Source of the DNA: Parvibaculum sp.
GTDB taxonomy: Bacteria > Pseudomonadota > Alphaproteobacteria > Parvibaculales > Parvibaculaceae
DNA: 64,000 nucleotides
Assembly (NCBI GenBank): GCA_017642695.1
Contig: JAEPQD010000002.1
Span: forward strand, 806,001-870,000
Direction of reading: 5' to 3'
This document shows positions 44,691 to 56,086 of the stretch, in pieces. Each line of letters opens with the position of its first letter. The first letter of the stretch is position 1. The notes under the pieces are model-generated. The model saw only the letters and a program-made list of their open reading frames with translations, ran no database searches and had not been told where the DNA came from. The position numbers and the translations under genes were made by a program.

Positions 44691-44714
44691 CCGTTTTTCG
44701 CAAGCGAAAAACGG
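44691..44714. terminator. 11-bp perfect hairpin after the DUF2336 gene
   Basis: CCGTTTTTCGC-AA-GCGAAAAACGG is an exact inverted repeat. The T- and A-runs lie inside the arms, so it can end transcription only weakly; it may also be a mobile palindrome of the GCAAGC type. Confidence 0.5.
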
Positions 44715-44813
44715 TGGTTCCCCAGCCCGATGGCCCCGGTACGCCGACGGTTTCCCCTGCGTGAAGAAATGATCTAGGTTTCGCCCTCTTCAGGATGCGA
44801 GAGGACGACGCTC

Positions 44814-46028
<1,215 letters not shown>

Positions 46029-46049
46029 TGTGGCTCAGCGTCTCTTCCC

Positions 46050-46200
46050 ACCCTCCCTTGAGGGAGGGTCAAACGGCTGAAAGCCGTTTGGGGCGGGTGA
46101 GGCGTTCAATTCACTATTGTGAGAGCTGAAGAATGCAAGGCCCCCGCCCCGGAAAATTCTGCGCTAGCTTGAATTTTCCGACCCGCCCCGAGGGGCGGGT
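46050..46200. repeat. Block of four perfect hairpins (MITE- or BIME-like)
   Basis: ACCCTCCCT/AGGGAGGGT (46050-46069), AAACGGCT/AGCCGTTT (46071-46089), GGAAAATTC/GAATTTTCC (46151-46179) and ACCCGCCCC/GGGGCGGGT (46181-46200). The outer hairpins are inverted versions of each other (CCCACCC..GGGTC), so the 150-bp unit has imperfect terminal inverted repeats. It lies between convergent thiolase and EAL genes. Confidence 0.75.
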
Positions 46201-46211
46201 GGGTTGAGAGT

Positions 46212-47576
46212 TCAGAATCCCAAAGCCAGTTGCAGAAGGCTGGGCCTTGTGACGAGTCCGGCCGGGGCCGTTTTCCGTTTGCGCGGCGGCGGACGGCGGA
46301 GCTCCGTCTTTCGCGGCGCGGCTTTCTCAATGGTAGCGACCTTCTTGGCGGTCTTCCGGCGCGTCTTCTCCTTCCGCATATGCGGCAGGACGCGCGGACG
46401 GCGGATGAGCGCGACGAGATGACGGTCCGGGAAGAGGCAGACCCGGTCGATGCGCCAGGCGACGCCGCGGACTTCGCCCGCCGGTATCATCGGGTCGACT
46501 TCTTCCCAGGAATATTCGACGACGGGGGCAGGCGGTTCCGCCGGCAGGGCGGGTGCGGTTTCGAGCACCTCCTCCGTGTACGTCTCTTCTTCCACGATCA
46601 ATTCGATCGGCGGTTCCTCGCCCGCCTGTGAGTCTTCGTCCCGCGGCGCTTCTTCTGCGGAGGCTTCTTCCGTTTTTGCTTCGCGTTCCTCCGCGGCTTC
46701 CTCGATATTTTCAGGGGCGCTTTCGGGCAGGGGATCGGTGAGGAGCAGGATCTCGTCGTCACCTTCCTTGCCATGTTTCATGGCGGCGAGGACTTCGGCG
46801 GGGGCGGACCAGCCGGCAAGTTCCGCGGGATCCGACGGGCGGCAGATGAGCGCGCCTTGCGCCGCGGTGAAGCCGAGGGAGGAGAGGGCGGCGAGCGTCG
46901 TTGCGTCCTCGACGCCGACCGCCGTCGCGCCAAGCCCGCGCGAGGCCGCGAGAGCGACGCGCTTGCCGACGAAGCCGAGACCCGACTGTTTCAGACGGCG
47001 GGCGAACTGGATGATGGACGCGCCGCCGATCTTCACCTCGTCGAAATAGTCCGGCGTCAACACGTCGTCCGGCACGATCACGGCGCCGCCGCCGTCGAGC
47101 GCGGTGCGGAAGCCGAGGCGGCGCAACGCGATCAGCGTTTGGGCGGCTTCCACGGCGTGGCGCGCGAATGCGCCTTCGGGGACTTCGAGAATCAGCGACG
47201 CGGGATCGAGCCCGTATTCGGCCATGATTCCGTCGAGCGCACCGGGCAGACCCATGTCGGCGAGATCGGGCGCGCCGAGATTGATCGAGAGCGGCCAGGT
47301 GTCCCCGGCCTGCTGGCAACGGACCAGGGTTTCCGCAGCGGCGCGCGCGACGAAGCGCGTCAGTTCGCCGGAGCGTTCGCGCCGTTCGATGAAGGAAAGG
47401 AAGAGGCCGGGCGGGAGCAGGCCATAGTCGGGATGGTTCCAGCGGATATAGGCTTCCGCGCCCAGCATCCCGCCGGTCGCGAGACAGAGCTTGGGCTGAC
47501 AGACGAGGAACATGCGGTTCGCCTCGAAGGCGAGGTCGATGTCGCGATTGGTCAGGCGAAAGGAACTGCTGTACAT
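46212..47576 (-). CDS. Degenerate EAL-domain protein
   Basis: 454 residues from the ATG at 47576 (GGAAAAG upstream). An EAL fold spans about 10-265: FEANRMFLVCQPKLCLATGGMLGAEAYIRWNHPDYGLLPPGLFLSFIERRERSGELT and FDEVKIGGASIIQFARRL. The signature is EAY instead of EAL (41-43) and the metal-binding DDFG region reads DGGGA, so cyclic-di-GMP hydrolysis is unlikely; a binding or scaffolding role is inferred. After it come an acidic stretch (about 285-345, many Glu) and a basic Lys/Arg-rich tail. Divergent from NUDIX. Confidence 0.82.
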   Translation of the reverse strand: MYSSSFRLTNRDIDLAFEANRMFLVCQPKLCLATGGMLGAEAYIRWNHPDYGLLPPGLFLSFIERRERSGELTRFVARAAAETLVRCQQAGDTWPLSINLGAPDLADMGLPGALDGIMAEYGLDPASLILEVPEGAFARHAVEAAQTLIALRRLGFRTALDGGGAVIVPDDVLTPDYFDEVKIGGASIIQFARRLKQSGLGFVGKRVALAASRGLGATAVGVEDATTLAALSSLGFTAAQGALICRPSDPAELAGWSAPAEVLAAMKHGKEGDDEILLLTDPLPESAPENIEEAAEEREAKTEEASAEEAPRDEDSQAGEEPPIELIVEEETYTEEVLETAPALPAEPPAPVVEYSWEEVDPMIPAGEVRGVAWRIDRVCLFPDRHLVALIRRPRVLPHMRKEKTRRKTAKKVATIEKAAPRKTELRRPPPRKRKTAPAGLVTRPSLLQLALGF

Positions 47577-47687
47577 GTCTTTTCCGGGCGGTTGAGCGCC
47601 TATGGGTAGAGGGTGGCGCGAGTCCCTTTCCGAGTGCTTAACCGGCCGGCACGAGCGGCGGACAACGTCGCCATTGCGTGAACGAGA

Positions 47688-47705
47688 TGCATCAAATTTG
47701 ATGCA
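47688..47705. promoter_or_regulatory. Perfect 18-bp palindrome before the NUDIX gene
   Basis: TGCATCAAATTTGATGCA is fully self-complementary and AT-rich in GC-rich surroundings. It ends 13 bases before the ATG at 47719, overlapping the region upstream of the GGGAGG ribosome site, in the divergent gap shared with the EAL gene. A dimeric repressor site is the simplest reading. Confidence 0.65.
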
Positions 47706-47718
47706 AAGGGAGGTGAGA

Positions 47719-48552
47719 ATGGCGGAAGGGCACGCGAAAGCGGGCGGAGACGCTCTGATTCCGGCGGCGACGATCCTGTTGTTGCGAGATGGCACAGAGG
47801 GGCTCGAAGTCTTCATGGTGGTCAGGCATCACCAGATCGACTTCGCGAGCGGGGCGCTCGTCTTTCCAGGCGGCAAGGTCGACAAGCTCGACATGGCACC
47901 GGGCGTGCGCGAGCGCGCGGACGGCATGGAGGGTCTCGACGACTGGGAGTTTTCCATGCGCGTCGCCGCGATCCGCGAGGCGTTCGAGGAATCGGGCGTG
48001 CTTCTTGCGCGCAACGAGCAGACGGGCAGCGTGGTCGATGCGGGCCGCCTGAAAGCGCTGGAGCCCTATCGCGATCCGCTGAACAGGGGCGAGGTCGGTA
48101 TCGCCGATTTCCTCGCGAAGGAAGGATTGCGGCTTGCGGGCGACATGCTGACGCCCTTCGCGCACTGGATCACGCCGAACATGATGCCGAAGCGCTTCGA
48201 CACGCGCTTCTATCTCGCCTGCGCGCCGGAGGATCACCTTGCGGTGCATGACGGATCGGAATCGGTCGACAGCGTGTGGATCCGGCCGGAGCTGGCGCTT
48301 CGGGAAGCGGATGCCGGTACGCGCACCATCATCTTCCCGACACGGATGAACGTGGAGAAGGTGGGGCGGAGCCCGAACGTTTCCCATGCCATCGAGACGG
48401 CGCGCAACACGAATGTCGTGACGGTCGAGCCGGTGGTAACGAAGAACGAGAAGGGCGAGCCGGTGCTGAAGATTCCGGCGGAAGCGGGCTACATCGTGAC
48501 GGAGGAACCGCTTTCCGCCGTCGCCAATGTCTCGAAGCCGAAGGCCGGCTGA
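47719..48552 (+). CDS. NUDIX hydrolase (CoA diphosphatase/NUDT19-like)
   Basis: 277 residues. GALVFPGGKVDK begins the Nudix box and AAIREAFEESGVLLAR ends it, with an insert of about 35 residues between, as in the RP2p/NUDT19 branch rather than MutT. TILLLRDGTEGLEVFMVVRHHQIDF is the N-terminal strand pair and TPFAHWITPNMMPKRFDTRFYLA the CoA-type segment. Likely cleaves CoA esters or related diphosphates. Stop TGA overlaps the next ATG by one base. Confidence 0.88.
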   Translation: MAEGHAKAGGDALIPAATILLLRDGTEGLEVFMVVRHHQIDFASGALVFPGGKVDKLDMAPGVRERADGMEGLDDWEFSMRVAAIREAFEESGVLLARNEQTGSVVDAGRLKALEPYRDPLNRGEVGIADFLAKEGLRLAGDMLTPFAHWITPNMMPKRFDTRFYLACAPEDHLAVHDGSESVDSVWIRPELALREADAGTRTIIFPTRMNVEKVGRSPNVSHAIETARNTNVVTVEPVVTKNEKGEPVLKIPAEAGYIVTEEPLSAVANVSKPKAG

Positions 48553-49178
48553 TGATGGGCGGCTGGAGCAACGCGCTGTTCGACGGGGTGCTGGCGCTGA
48601 CGGCGCTCTGGGGCGCGATGCGGCTTTACCGGTTGCGGGCGGCGCCCGGAATGATGTTCGGCGCGGCGGCGTTGCTGGCCGTGTTCGCTGCGGCCCTGTT
48701 CGGCACGTTGCGCTATGGCGGCATCGAGGCCGTGACGGGCGTCAACGATGCGCTGTCGCTGATCTCCGCCATTGTGAGCCCGAGCTGGGTCATCGGCGCG
48801 GTGCTGCTGTCCTTCCGGGGCGGGCAGGACATGAGCCGGGCGATCATCATCTGGGCCGTACCGTCGGCGGTTGCCGCGCTGTCCTTCCTGCCGCAGACGG
48901 CGATGCTCGGCGAGGCTTACGCTCAGGTCGTGGGGCTCGGAATGCTGTGCGTTCTCGTCGGGGCGGGGGTGATCGCCGCCATTCGCGGACGCACCTTCGC
49001 GGGGGCTGCGCTCGCGATCTCGGCGGCGGGGTATGCGCTGGCGGCGCTCGCCATGCTCGGTGTTTTCGGCGGCACGGAGACGGCCGAGCTCGACATCTTC
49101 CATATCGGCATTGCGATCTGGGCGGGCAGCTTCGCCTGGGGGTTGCCGGAGACGCGGCGCAGCGCGTCCGCTCAGTAG
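48552..49178 (+). CDS. Multi-pass membrane protein (hypothetical)
   Basis: 208 residues, about six or seven hydrophobic helices (e.g. [62 protein letters not shown]). Not a family I recognise. Translationally coupled to the NUDIX gene (TGATG). Its last 7 bases overlap the convergent nadK. Confidence 0.7.
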   Translation: MMGGWSNALFDGVLALTALWGAMRLYRLRAAPGMMFGAAALLAVFAAALFGTLRYGGIEAVTGVNDALSLISAIVSPSWVIGAVLLSFRGGQDMSRAIIIWAVPSAVAALSFLPQTAMLGEAYAQVVGLGMLCVLVGAGVIAAIRGRTFAGAALAISAAGYALAALAMLGVFGGTETAELDIFHIGIAIWAGSFAWGLPETRRSASAQ

Positions 49179-49939
49179 AGGAACTGCTCGGTGATGATGC
49201 GCTCCTCGAGGCCGTGATCGGGGTCGAAGAGCATCAGCATGTCGATGGAGCCGTCCTCCTCCACTTCCACGTCGCGGACCTGCCGGAACTCGGAATGGTC
49301 GGCCACGGCGCTGACGGGGCGCTTTTCGGCTTCCAGAATTTCAAAGCGCAGTTTTGCCCGATGCGACAGCAACGCACCGCGCCAGCGGCGGGGACGGAAG
49401 GCGCTGATAGGGGTCAGTGCGAGGAGCGCGGCGTCGATGGGTACGATGGGGCCTTGCGCCGAGAGGTTGTAGGCGGTCGAGCCGGCGGGCGTCGCGACGA
49501 GCACGCCGTCGCAGACGAGCTCCTCCATGCGCGTCTTGCCGTCGATGGAAATGCGGATCTTCGCGGCCTGATAGGTCTCGCGGAAAAGCGCGACCTCATT
49601 GATCGCGAGCGCCTCGTGGCGGCTGCCATCGGCGAGCGTCGCGCGCATGCGAAGCGGATGGATGGTGGCGCATTCGGCGGCGGCGAGACGCTCCGTGAGG
49701 CTGTCGTCGCGATATTCGTTCATCAGGAAGCCGACCGAGCCCCGGTTCATGCCGTAGATCGGGATGCGGCGCTGCATGTGTTGATGCAGCGTCTGGAGCA
49801 TGAGACCGTCGCCGCCAAGCGCGACGATGACATCCGCTTCTTCGGGAGATGCATCGCCATAGCGCTTGCTCAGCGTCTTGCGGGCGGCCTGGGCCTCGGG
49901 CACATCGGTCGCCACGAAGGCGATCTTTTCGAATTTCAT
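49172..49939 (-). CDS. nadK: NAD kinase
   Basis: 255 residues. The ATP/NAD motif [12 protein letters not shown] (GGDG at 42-45), INEVALFR (Asn-Glu) and [22 protein letters not shown] are all present, as is the C-terminal strand [19 protein letters not shown]. Phosphorylates NAD to NADP in the cytosol. Length and motifs are those of the short alphaproteobacterial form. Divergent from cutA. Confidence 0.96.
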   Translation of the reverse strand: MKFEKIAFVATDVPEAQAARKTLSKRYGDASPEEADVIVALGGDGLMLQTLHQHMQRRIPIYGMNRGSVGFLMNEYRDDSLTERLAAAECATIHPLRMRATLADGSRHEALAINEVALFRETYQAAKIRISIDGKTRMEELVCDGVLVATPAGSTAYNLSAQGPIVPIDAALLALTPISAFRPRRWRGALLSHRAKLRFEILEAEKRPVSAVADHSEFRQVRDVEVEEDGSIDMLMLFDPDHGLEERIITEQFLY

Positions 49940-50004
49940 CGTCTCTTCCCGGGGCGATTCCTCGAAGGACCGGCAAAAAGGCCGGAAGACAAGGAGGTAA
50001 GCAT

Positions 50005-50352
50005 ATGGGAGCCGATACGCAAGCCAAGGATGAGGAGGGGTTCATCTTCCTCTATTCGACCTTCGGCTCGGTGGCGGATGCCGAGCGGGCCGCGGAGGCG
50101 CTGGTGAGGGAGAAGCTGGCCGCCTGCGTCAACATTCAAGGGGGCATGCGCTCCGTCTACGAATGGAAGGGCGCGGTGGAAAAGCAAGACGAGGCGGCGG
50201 CCTTCATCAAGACGCGGGCGGCGCTGAAGGAGAAGGTCATGACGCGGCTCCGCGCGCTTCATCCCTATGAGGTGCCGGCAATGCTGGTCTTGCCGATTCT
50301 CGGCGGGAACGAGGATTATCTTGAGTGGGCGCGGGCTCAGACGGCGGGTTAG
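50005..50352 (+). CDS. cutA: Divalent-cation tolerance protein CutA
   Basis: 115 residues with a strong AAGGAGG site. [58 protein letters not shown] and [23 protein letters not shown] give the trimeric ferredoxin-like CutA fold, with the conserved Cys in LAACVNI. Linked with copper tolerance in E. coli, but true function is unsettled. Ends 4 bases into moaA (convergent). A short CCGGC/GCCGG hairpin lies just before its ribosome site. Confidence 0.95.
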   Translation: MGADTQAKDEEGFIFLYSTFGSVADAERAAEALVREKLAACVNIQGGMRSVYEWKGAVEKQDEAAAFIKTRAALKEKVMTRLRALHPYEVPAMLVLPILGGNEDYLEWARAQTAG

Positions 50353-51383
50353 CCGCCCGTGAGCGACATGTGGCGCGAGACGGCGGGACGGTTGTGCTCG
50401 CGGTCGATGATGAAGTCATGGCCTTTCGGCTTGCGGCCGATGGCCTCTTCGATGGCATTGTTCAGAAGATCGTCGGTGTCGCTGGCGCGCAACGGCGCGC
50501 GGAGATCGGCCGCGTCGTCCTGGCCGAGGCACATGTAGAGAGTGCCCGTGCAGGTGAGCCGCACACGGTTGCAGCTTTCGCAGAAATTGTGCGTGAGCGG
50601 CGTGATGAAGCCGAGCTTGCCGCCGGTTTCGCGCACCTTCACGTAGCGCGCGGGGCCGCCGGTGCGCTCGTCGAGTTCATCGAGCGTCCAGCGTTCCGCC
50701 AGCGAACGGCGGACCTGCGAGAGCGGCAGATACTGGTCCGTGCGGTCTTCGTCGATGTCGCCCAAAGGCATGGTCTCGATCAGCGTGAGGCCGTGACCTT
50801 CGCCATGCGCCCATTCGACGAGCGACGGGATTTCCGCCTCGTTGACGCCCTTGAGCGCGACGGTGTTGATCTTGACCTGGAGCCCCGCGCGCTTCGCGGC
50901 GGCGACGCCTTCGAGAACCTGCGGCAGGCGGCCCCAGCGCGTGATCTGCTGGAAGAGGTCTTCGTTCAGCGTGTCGATGGAGACGTTCACGCGGCGCACA
51001 CCTGCGGCGAAGAGGTCATCCGCGTGGCGGGCGAGCTGGCTGCCATTGGTGGTGAGGGTCAGTTCGTCGAGCGCGCCGGTTTCGAGGTGGCGGCCGAGGG
51101 AGCGGATCAGCGTCATCACGTCCCGGCGCACCAGCGGCTCGCCGCCGGTGAGGCGGAGCTTGCGGACGCCCTTCGCCACGAAGGCGGAGCAGACGCGGTC
51201 GAGTTCCTCGAGCGTCAGCAGGTCCTTCTTCGGCAGGAAGTTCATGTGCTCGGACATGCAATAGACACAGCGGAAGTCGCAGCGGTCCGTCACCGAGACG
51301 CGCAGATAGGTGACCGCCCGGCCATGCGGGTCGATCATTGCGGGCGTCGCCGGGGCCTCCGGGAGGGGCTGTTCCATGTCCAT
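50349..51383 (-). CDS. moaA: GTP 3',8-cyclase (molybdenum cofactor synthesis)
   Basis: 344 residues. Radical-SAM cluster C35-x3-C39-x2-C42 in [14 protein letters not shown]; the C-terminal second cluster in [21 protein letters not shown]; and the essential Gly-Gly C-terminus (SLTGG). [12 protein letters not shown] binds SAM. First step from GTP to cyclic pyranopterin. No other moa genes are adjacent, but a molybdenum hydroxylase subunit is encoded at 56087-58426 in this window. Confidence 0.97.
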   Translation of the reverse strand: MDMEQPLPEAPATPAMIDPHGRAVTYLRVSVTDRCDFRCVYCMSEHMNFLPKKDLLTLEELDRVCSAFVAKGVRKLRLTGGEPLVRRDVMTLIRSLGRHLETGALDELTLTTNGSQLARHADDLFAAGVRRVNVSIDTLNEDLFQQITRWGRLPQVLEGVAAAKRAGLQVKINTVALKGVNEAEIPSLVEWAHGEGHGLTLIETMPLGDIDEDRTDQYLPLSQVRRSLAERWTLDELDERTGGPARYVKVRETGGKLGFITPLTHNFCESCNRVRLTCTGTLYMCLGQDDAADLRAPLRASDTDDLLNNAIEEAIGRKPKGHDFIIDREHNRPAVSRHMSLTGG

Positions 51384-51505
51384 GACCGGAATATAGCAAC
51401 GGGTCAGTGAAATTTCGCCCCCTCTGCCGATAAGGTTTTCGTGACCGGTTTGCGAGGCGGGGGAGCCGGGTTAGCCTGCGCCCAGGCGAAAAGAGGGGGA
51501 GGCCA

Positions 51506-52992
<1,487 letters not shown>

Positions 52993-52996
<4 letters not shown>

Positions 52997-53292
52997 AGAA
53001 CGTCCAAATCATAGATGGGGCGGATAACTGCACCTATTCAATCTATGGCATGACACAGGAGGAGTTCGACGTGGTCTTTGCCGAAGCAGGCCAAGACGTT
53101 GAGTTCGTTGAAGATCTGGTCATTCGCCTCGGAGACTCAGAAGTGGCTGCTCTTCTGGCACCGGTGTGGGAACGAGGAGCAGTGGATAAGCCGGATGTTG
53201 CCGGTATTCATGGAACCTTGTTCTTCGGCCTTCTGTGGAAGAAAAAATACTACCCGACGAAGAAAGACGCCGAGATGGTCGCAGTAATCTGA
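52993..53292 (+). CDS. Small hypothetical protein overlapping glpK
   Basis: 99 residues from a GTG that overlaps the glpK stop (GTGA). Family not recognised. It has an aromatic-rich core ([25 protein letters not shown]) and a mixed alpha/beta look ([31 protein letters not shown]). Its codons are clearly less GC-rich than glpK's, suggesting recent arrival. A REP palindrome begins ten bases after it. Confidence 0.65.
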
Positions 53293-53301
53293 GGCCAGTG
53301 G

Positions 53302-53321
53302 ATCCCGGCTTTCGCCGGGAT
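53302..53321. repeat. REP-like palindrome
   Basis: ATCCCGGC-TTTC-GCCGGGAT, perfect 8-bp arms, followed by GACAG. It is the typical alphaproteobacterial intergenic palindrome and related to the copies at 8953 and 18911. Confidence 0.75.
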
Positions 53322-53403
53322 GACAGCCGTTTTCGCGAGGACGGGAAATCCGGACCCAAGCGCGCTATAGTCTTTGAAAGAGCGCTGATCCCGGGAGGAT
53401 GAC

Positions 53404-54813
53404 ATGGCGTCGGACGATCTCATCAAGAAGCTGAAGGCGGCGCTCGGCGATGCCGGCGTGCTGACGGGCAAGGACGCCGAGGAAAAGGCTGTCGGCGGCT
53501 GGAGCAAGCTCGGTGTGCCGGCCGCGGTGCTGCGTCCCGCGAGCACGGAGGAGGTTTCCGCCGCGTTGAAGCTCTGCCATGCGGCGGGCGAGGCGGTGGT
53601 GCCCTGGGGCGGCAAGACCGGGCTTGTCGAGGGCGGCGAGGCGGACGGCCACATCGCGCTCTCGCTTGAACGCATGAACAGGATCGAGGAAGTCGACACG
53701 CTGGGCGGCACGATGACCGTGCAGGCGGGATGCGTGCTGCAGACGGTATGCGAGGCGGCGGAGGAGAAGGGTCTCATCTTCCCGCTGGACCTCGGTGCGC
53801 GCGGCTCGGCGACCATCGGCGGCAACATTTCGACGAATGCGGGCGGCAACCGCGTGATCCGCTACGGGATGATGCGCGACATGGTGCTGGGGCTCGAGGC
53901 GGTGCTGGCGGACGGCACCGTGATGACGTCCATGAACAAGCTCATCAAGAACAATGCGGGCTACGACCTGAAGCAGATCTTCATCGGCTCGGAGGGGACG
54001 CTCGGCGTCGTGACGCGGGCGGTGTTGCGCGTCTGGCCGAAGCCGCTTTCGCAGGATACGGGCTTCGTCGCGGTCGACAGTTTCGAGGCGCTACCGAAAT
54101 TCCTGCGCCACATGGAACGCGCGCTGGGCGGCACGCTCTCGGCCTTCGAGGTGATGTGGGAGGATTTCTACAAGCTCGTGACGATCGAACCCGCGAAGGG
54201 CAAGCCGGTGATCGATCACGGGCATCCTTATTACGTGCTGGTCGAGTCCATGGGCGGCGACCAGGAGGCCGACAGCGCGCGCTTCGAGGCGGCGATGATG
54301 GAGGCGCTGGAGGCAGGCGAAATTTCCGACGCCGTGATCGCGAAGAGCCAGGCAGAGCGCGATGCGATGTGGGCGCTGCGCGACGATGTGGGACAGGTGG
54401 TGCACACCTATCCGATGTTCACCTTCGATGTGAGCCTCAAGCTCGCGGATATGGAAAGCTATGTCGCGGAGGTGAAAAAGGGCCTCGCCGCGAAATGGCC
54501 TGAAAGTTCGCTGATGGTGTTCGGGCATCTCGGCGACGGGAACCTGCATGTGATCCCGGGACGCTTTCCGGATGCGAGCAAGGAGACGCGGCGCGGCGTC
54601 GAGGCGATCGTCTATGGCGAGTTGCGCGACCGGCAGGGTTCCGTTTCGGCGGAACACGGGATCGGGCTCGAGAAGCGGCCCTATCTCGACTGGTCGCGGA
54701 GCGCGGAGGAAGTGGCGCTGATGCATCTCCTCAAGCGGACGCTCGACCCGAAGAACATTCTGAATCCCGGCAAGGTGCTTGAGCCGGCAGCAAAGGCGAA
54801 GGCGGCGGAATGA
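53404..54813 (+). CDS. FAD-binding D-2-hydroxyacid dehydrogenase (GlcD/D2HGDH type)
   Basis: 469 residues. FAD_binding_4 domain about 35-215: VVPWGGKTGLVEGGEADGHIALSLERMNRI and LDLGARGSATIGGNISTNAGGNRVIRYGMMRDMVLGLEAVLADG. C-terminal FAD-oxidase domain with FGHLGDGNLHVIPG (metal/substrate His) and SAEHGIGLEKRPYL. Oxidises a D-2-hydroxyacid such as D-2-hydroxyglutarate, D-lactate or glycolate. A single-subunit form. The next small gene overlaps its stop by 4 bases. Confidence 0.92.
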   Translation: MASDDLIKKLKAALGDAGVLTGKDAEEKAVGGWSKLGVPAAVLRPASTEEVSAALKLCHAAGEAVVPWGGKTGLVEGGEADGHIALSLERMNRIEEVDTLGGTMTVQAGCVLQTVCEAAEEKGLIFPLDLGARGSATIGGNISTNAGGNRVIRYGMMRDMVLGLEAVLADGTVMTSMNKLIKNNAGYDLKQIFIGSEGTLGVVTRAVLRVWPKPLSQDTGFVAVDSFEALPKFLRHMERALGGTLSAFEVMWEDFYKLVTIEPAKGKPVIDHGHPYYVLVESMGGDQEADSARFEAAMMEALEAGEISDAVIAKSQAERDAMWALRDDVGQVVHTYPMFTFDVSLKLADMESYVAEVKKGLAAKWPESSLMVFGHLGDGNLHVIPGRFPDASKETRRGVEAIVYGELRDRQGSVSAEHGIGLEKRPYLDWSRSAEEVALMHLLKRTLDPKNILNPGKVLEPAAKAKAAE

Positions 54814-55115
54814 AGCGGATTGCGATGACGGCGGGAGCGGCGGTGCTGGTTGCGGCGGGTGCGTATGTAGCGTGGGCATCGTCGCCCGATGCCTGGACCG
54901 AGCTGCAGGCGAAGGCGGAAGCGGCTTGCATGGCGGCCTCCGGCCTCGATGAGCCGGAAGTCGCGACTCCGCCGACGAATTTCGAGAAACACGTTTTCGT
55001 CGCCGTGAAGGGCATCTGGCCGAAGCCACCGATGGAAGGCCGCGAGGCCGACTGGGTCTGTCTTTACGACAAGGAACAGGACGCCGCGGAGGCACGGGAG
55101 CCCGGATTTCCGTGA
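54810..55115 (+). CDS. Small exported protein (hypothetical)
   Basis: 101 residues; signal-like N-terminus (TAGAAVLVAAGAYVAWA). The mature part has two Cys (AACMAASGL and DWVCLYDK) that could form a disulphide. Family not recognised. Translationally coupled to the FAD enzyme (ATGA overlap). Confidence 0.65.
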   Translation: MKRIAMTAGAAVLVAAGAYVAWASSPDAWTELQAKAEAACMAASGLDEPEVATPPTNFEKHVFVAVKGIWPKPPMEGREADWVCLYDKEQDAAEAREPGFP

Positions 55116-55210
55116 GCCGTAATGCTCCCGTTTGCGGCGGGGGATGGGGCGTGGCAGACTGACCGGAACGAAGAATCCGGTTTTCAAGAATGGCGAGGAA
55201 GGCGGTCCCC

Positions 55211-55987
55211 ATGTCCGTGGCGGAGGATTTCAGCGGCGCTTCAGTGCGCGACCAGGTGTCGGAAGAAGAGTGGCAGGTGCGGGTGGACCTCGCCGCGACC
55301 TACCGGCTCGTCGCTCATTATGGCTGGAGCGACCTCATCTATACGCATATCTCGGCGCGGGTACCGGGGCCGGAGCATCACTTTCTCATCAATCCCTATG
55401 GCATGAGCTTCGACGAGATCACGGCGTCGAGCCTCGTGAAGATCGATCTCGACGGGAAGATCGTCATGCCGACGGACTACATGGTGAATCCGGCGGGCTT
55501 CACCATTCACAGCGCGGTGCACATGTCGGTGCCGGATGCCAACGCCGTGATCCACACGCATTCGGATGATGGCGTGGCGGTGTCGGCGCAGGCGGACGGG
55601 CTCCTGCCGTTGAGCCAGACGGCGATGATCGTGCTCGAGGACCTCGCCTATCACGACTATGAGGGCATTGCGCTCGAACATGATGAGCGCGAGCGGCTGG
55701 TGCGCGATCTCGGCAAGAAGCACTGCATGATCCTGCGCAATCACGGTCTCCTGACGGCAGGCGCGAGCTGCCCGGATGCCTTCCTGCGGCTCTATTTCCT
55801 GGAGCGGGCCTGCACCATGCAGGTGCGCGCGCTCGCGGGCGGCGTGAAGCTCACCATGCCGAACCAGGGCGTGCCGGAAAAGACCGCGGATCAGGCCATG
55901 TTCCATGAGAAGCACGGCATCGGCAATCTCGCCTGGCCGGCGCTTCTGCGCACACTCGACCGGATCGATCCGTCCTTCCGCGATTGA
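55211..55987 (+). CDS. Class II aldolase/adducin-family protein
   Basis: 258 residues from the ATG at 55211 (GAGGAAGG upstream; an ATG at 55190 is weaker). LAATYRLVAHYGWSDLIYTHISARVPG, FLINPYGMSFDEITASSLVKIDLDGK and VIHTHSDDGVAVSA supply the zinc His pair; LRNHGLLTAGASCPDAFLRLYFLERAC supplies the third His. The fold is that of fuculose-1-phosphate aldolases, but this adducin-like branch has no assigned reaction. Confidence 0.9.
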   Translation: MSVAEDFSGASVRDQVSEEEWQVRVDLAATYRLVAHYGWSDLIYTHISARVPGPEHHFLINPYGMSFDEITASSLVKIDLDGKIVMPTDYMVNPAGFTIHSAVHMSVPDANAVIHTHSDDGVAVSAQADGLLPLSQTAMIVLEDLAYHDYEGIALEHDERERLVRDLGKKHCMILRNHGLLTAGASCPDAFLRLYFLERACTMQVRALAGGVKLTMPNQGVPEKTADQAMFHEKHGIGNLAWPALLRTLDRIDPSFRD

Positions 55988-56086
55988 TCCGCTTTCGGGG
56001 CCCTGTGCGCTCCAACGTCATTCCAATCCGGATGTGTGCCCCATGCAGGGCGCCCGCATCCCTCACGCATTGAGAGAGGTCCGTCC

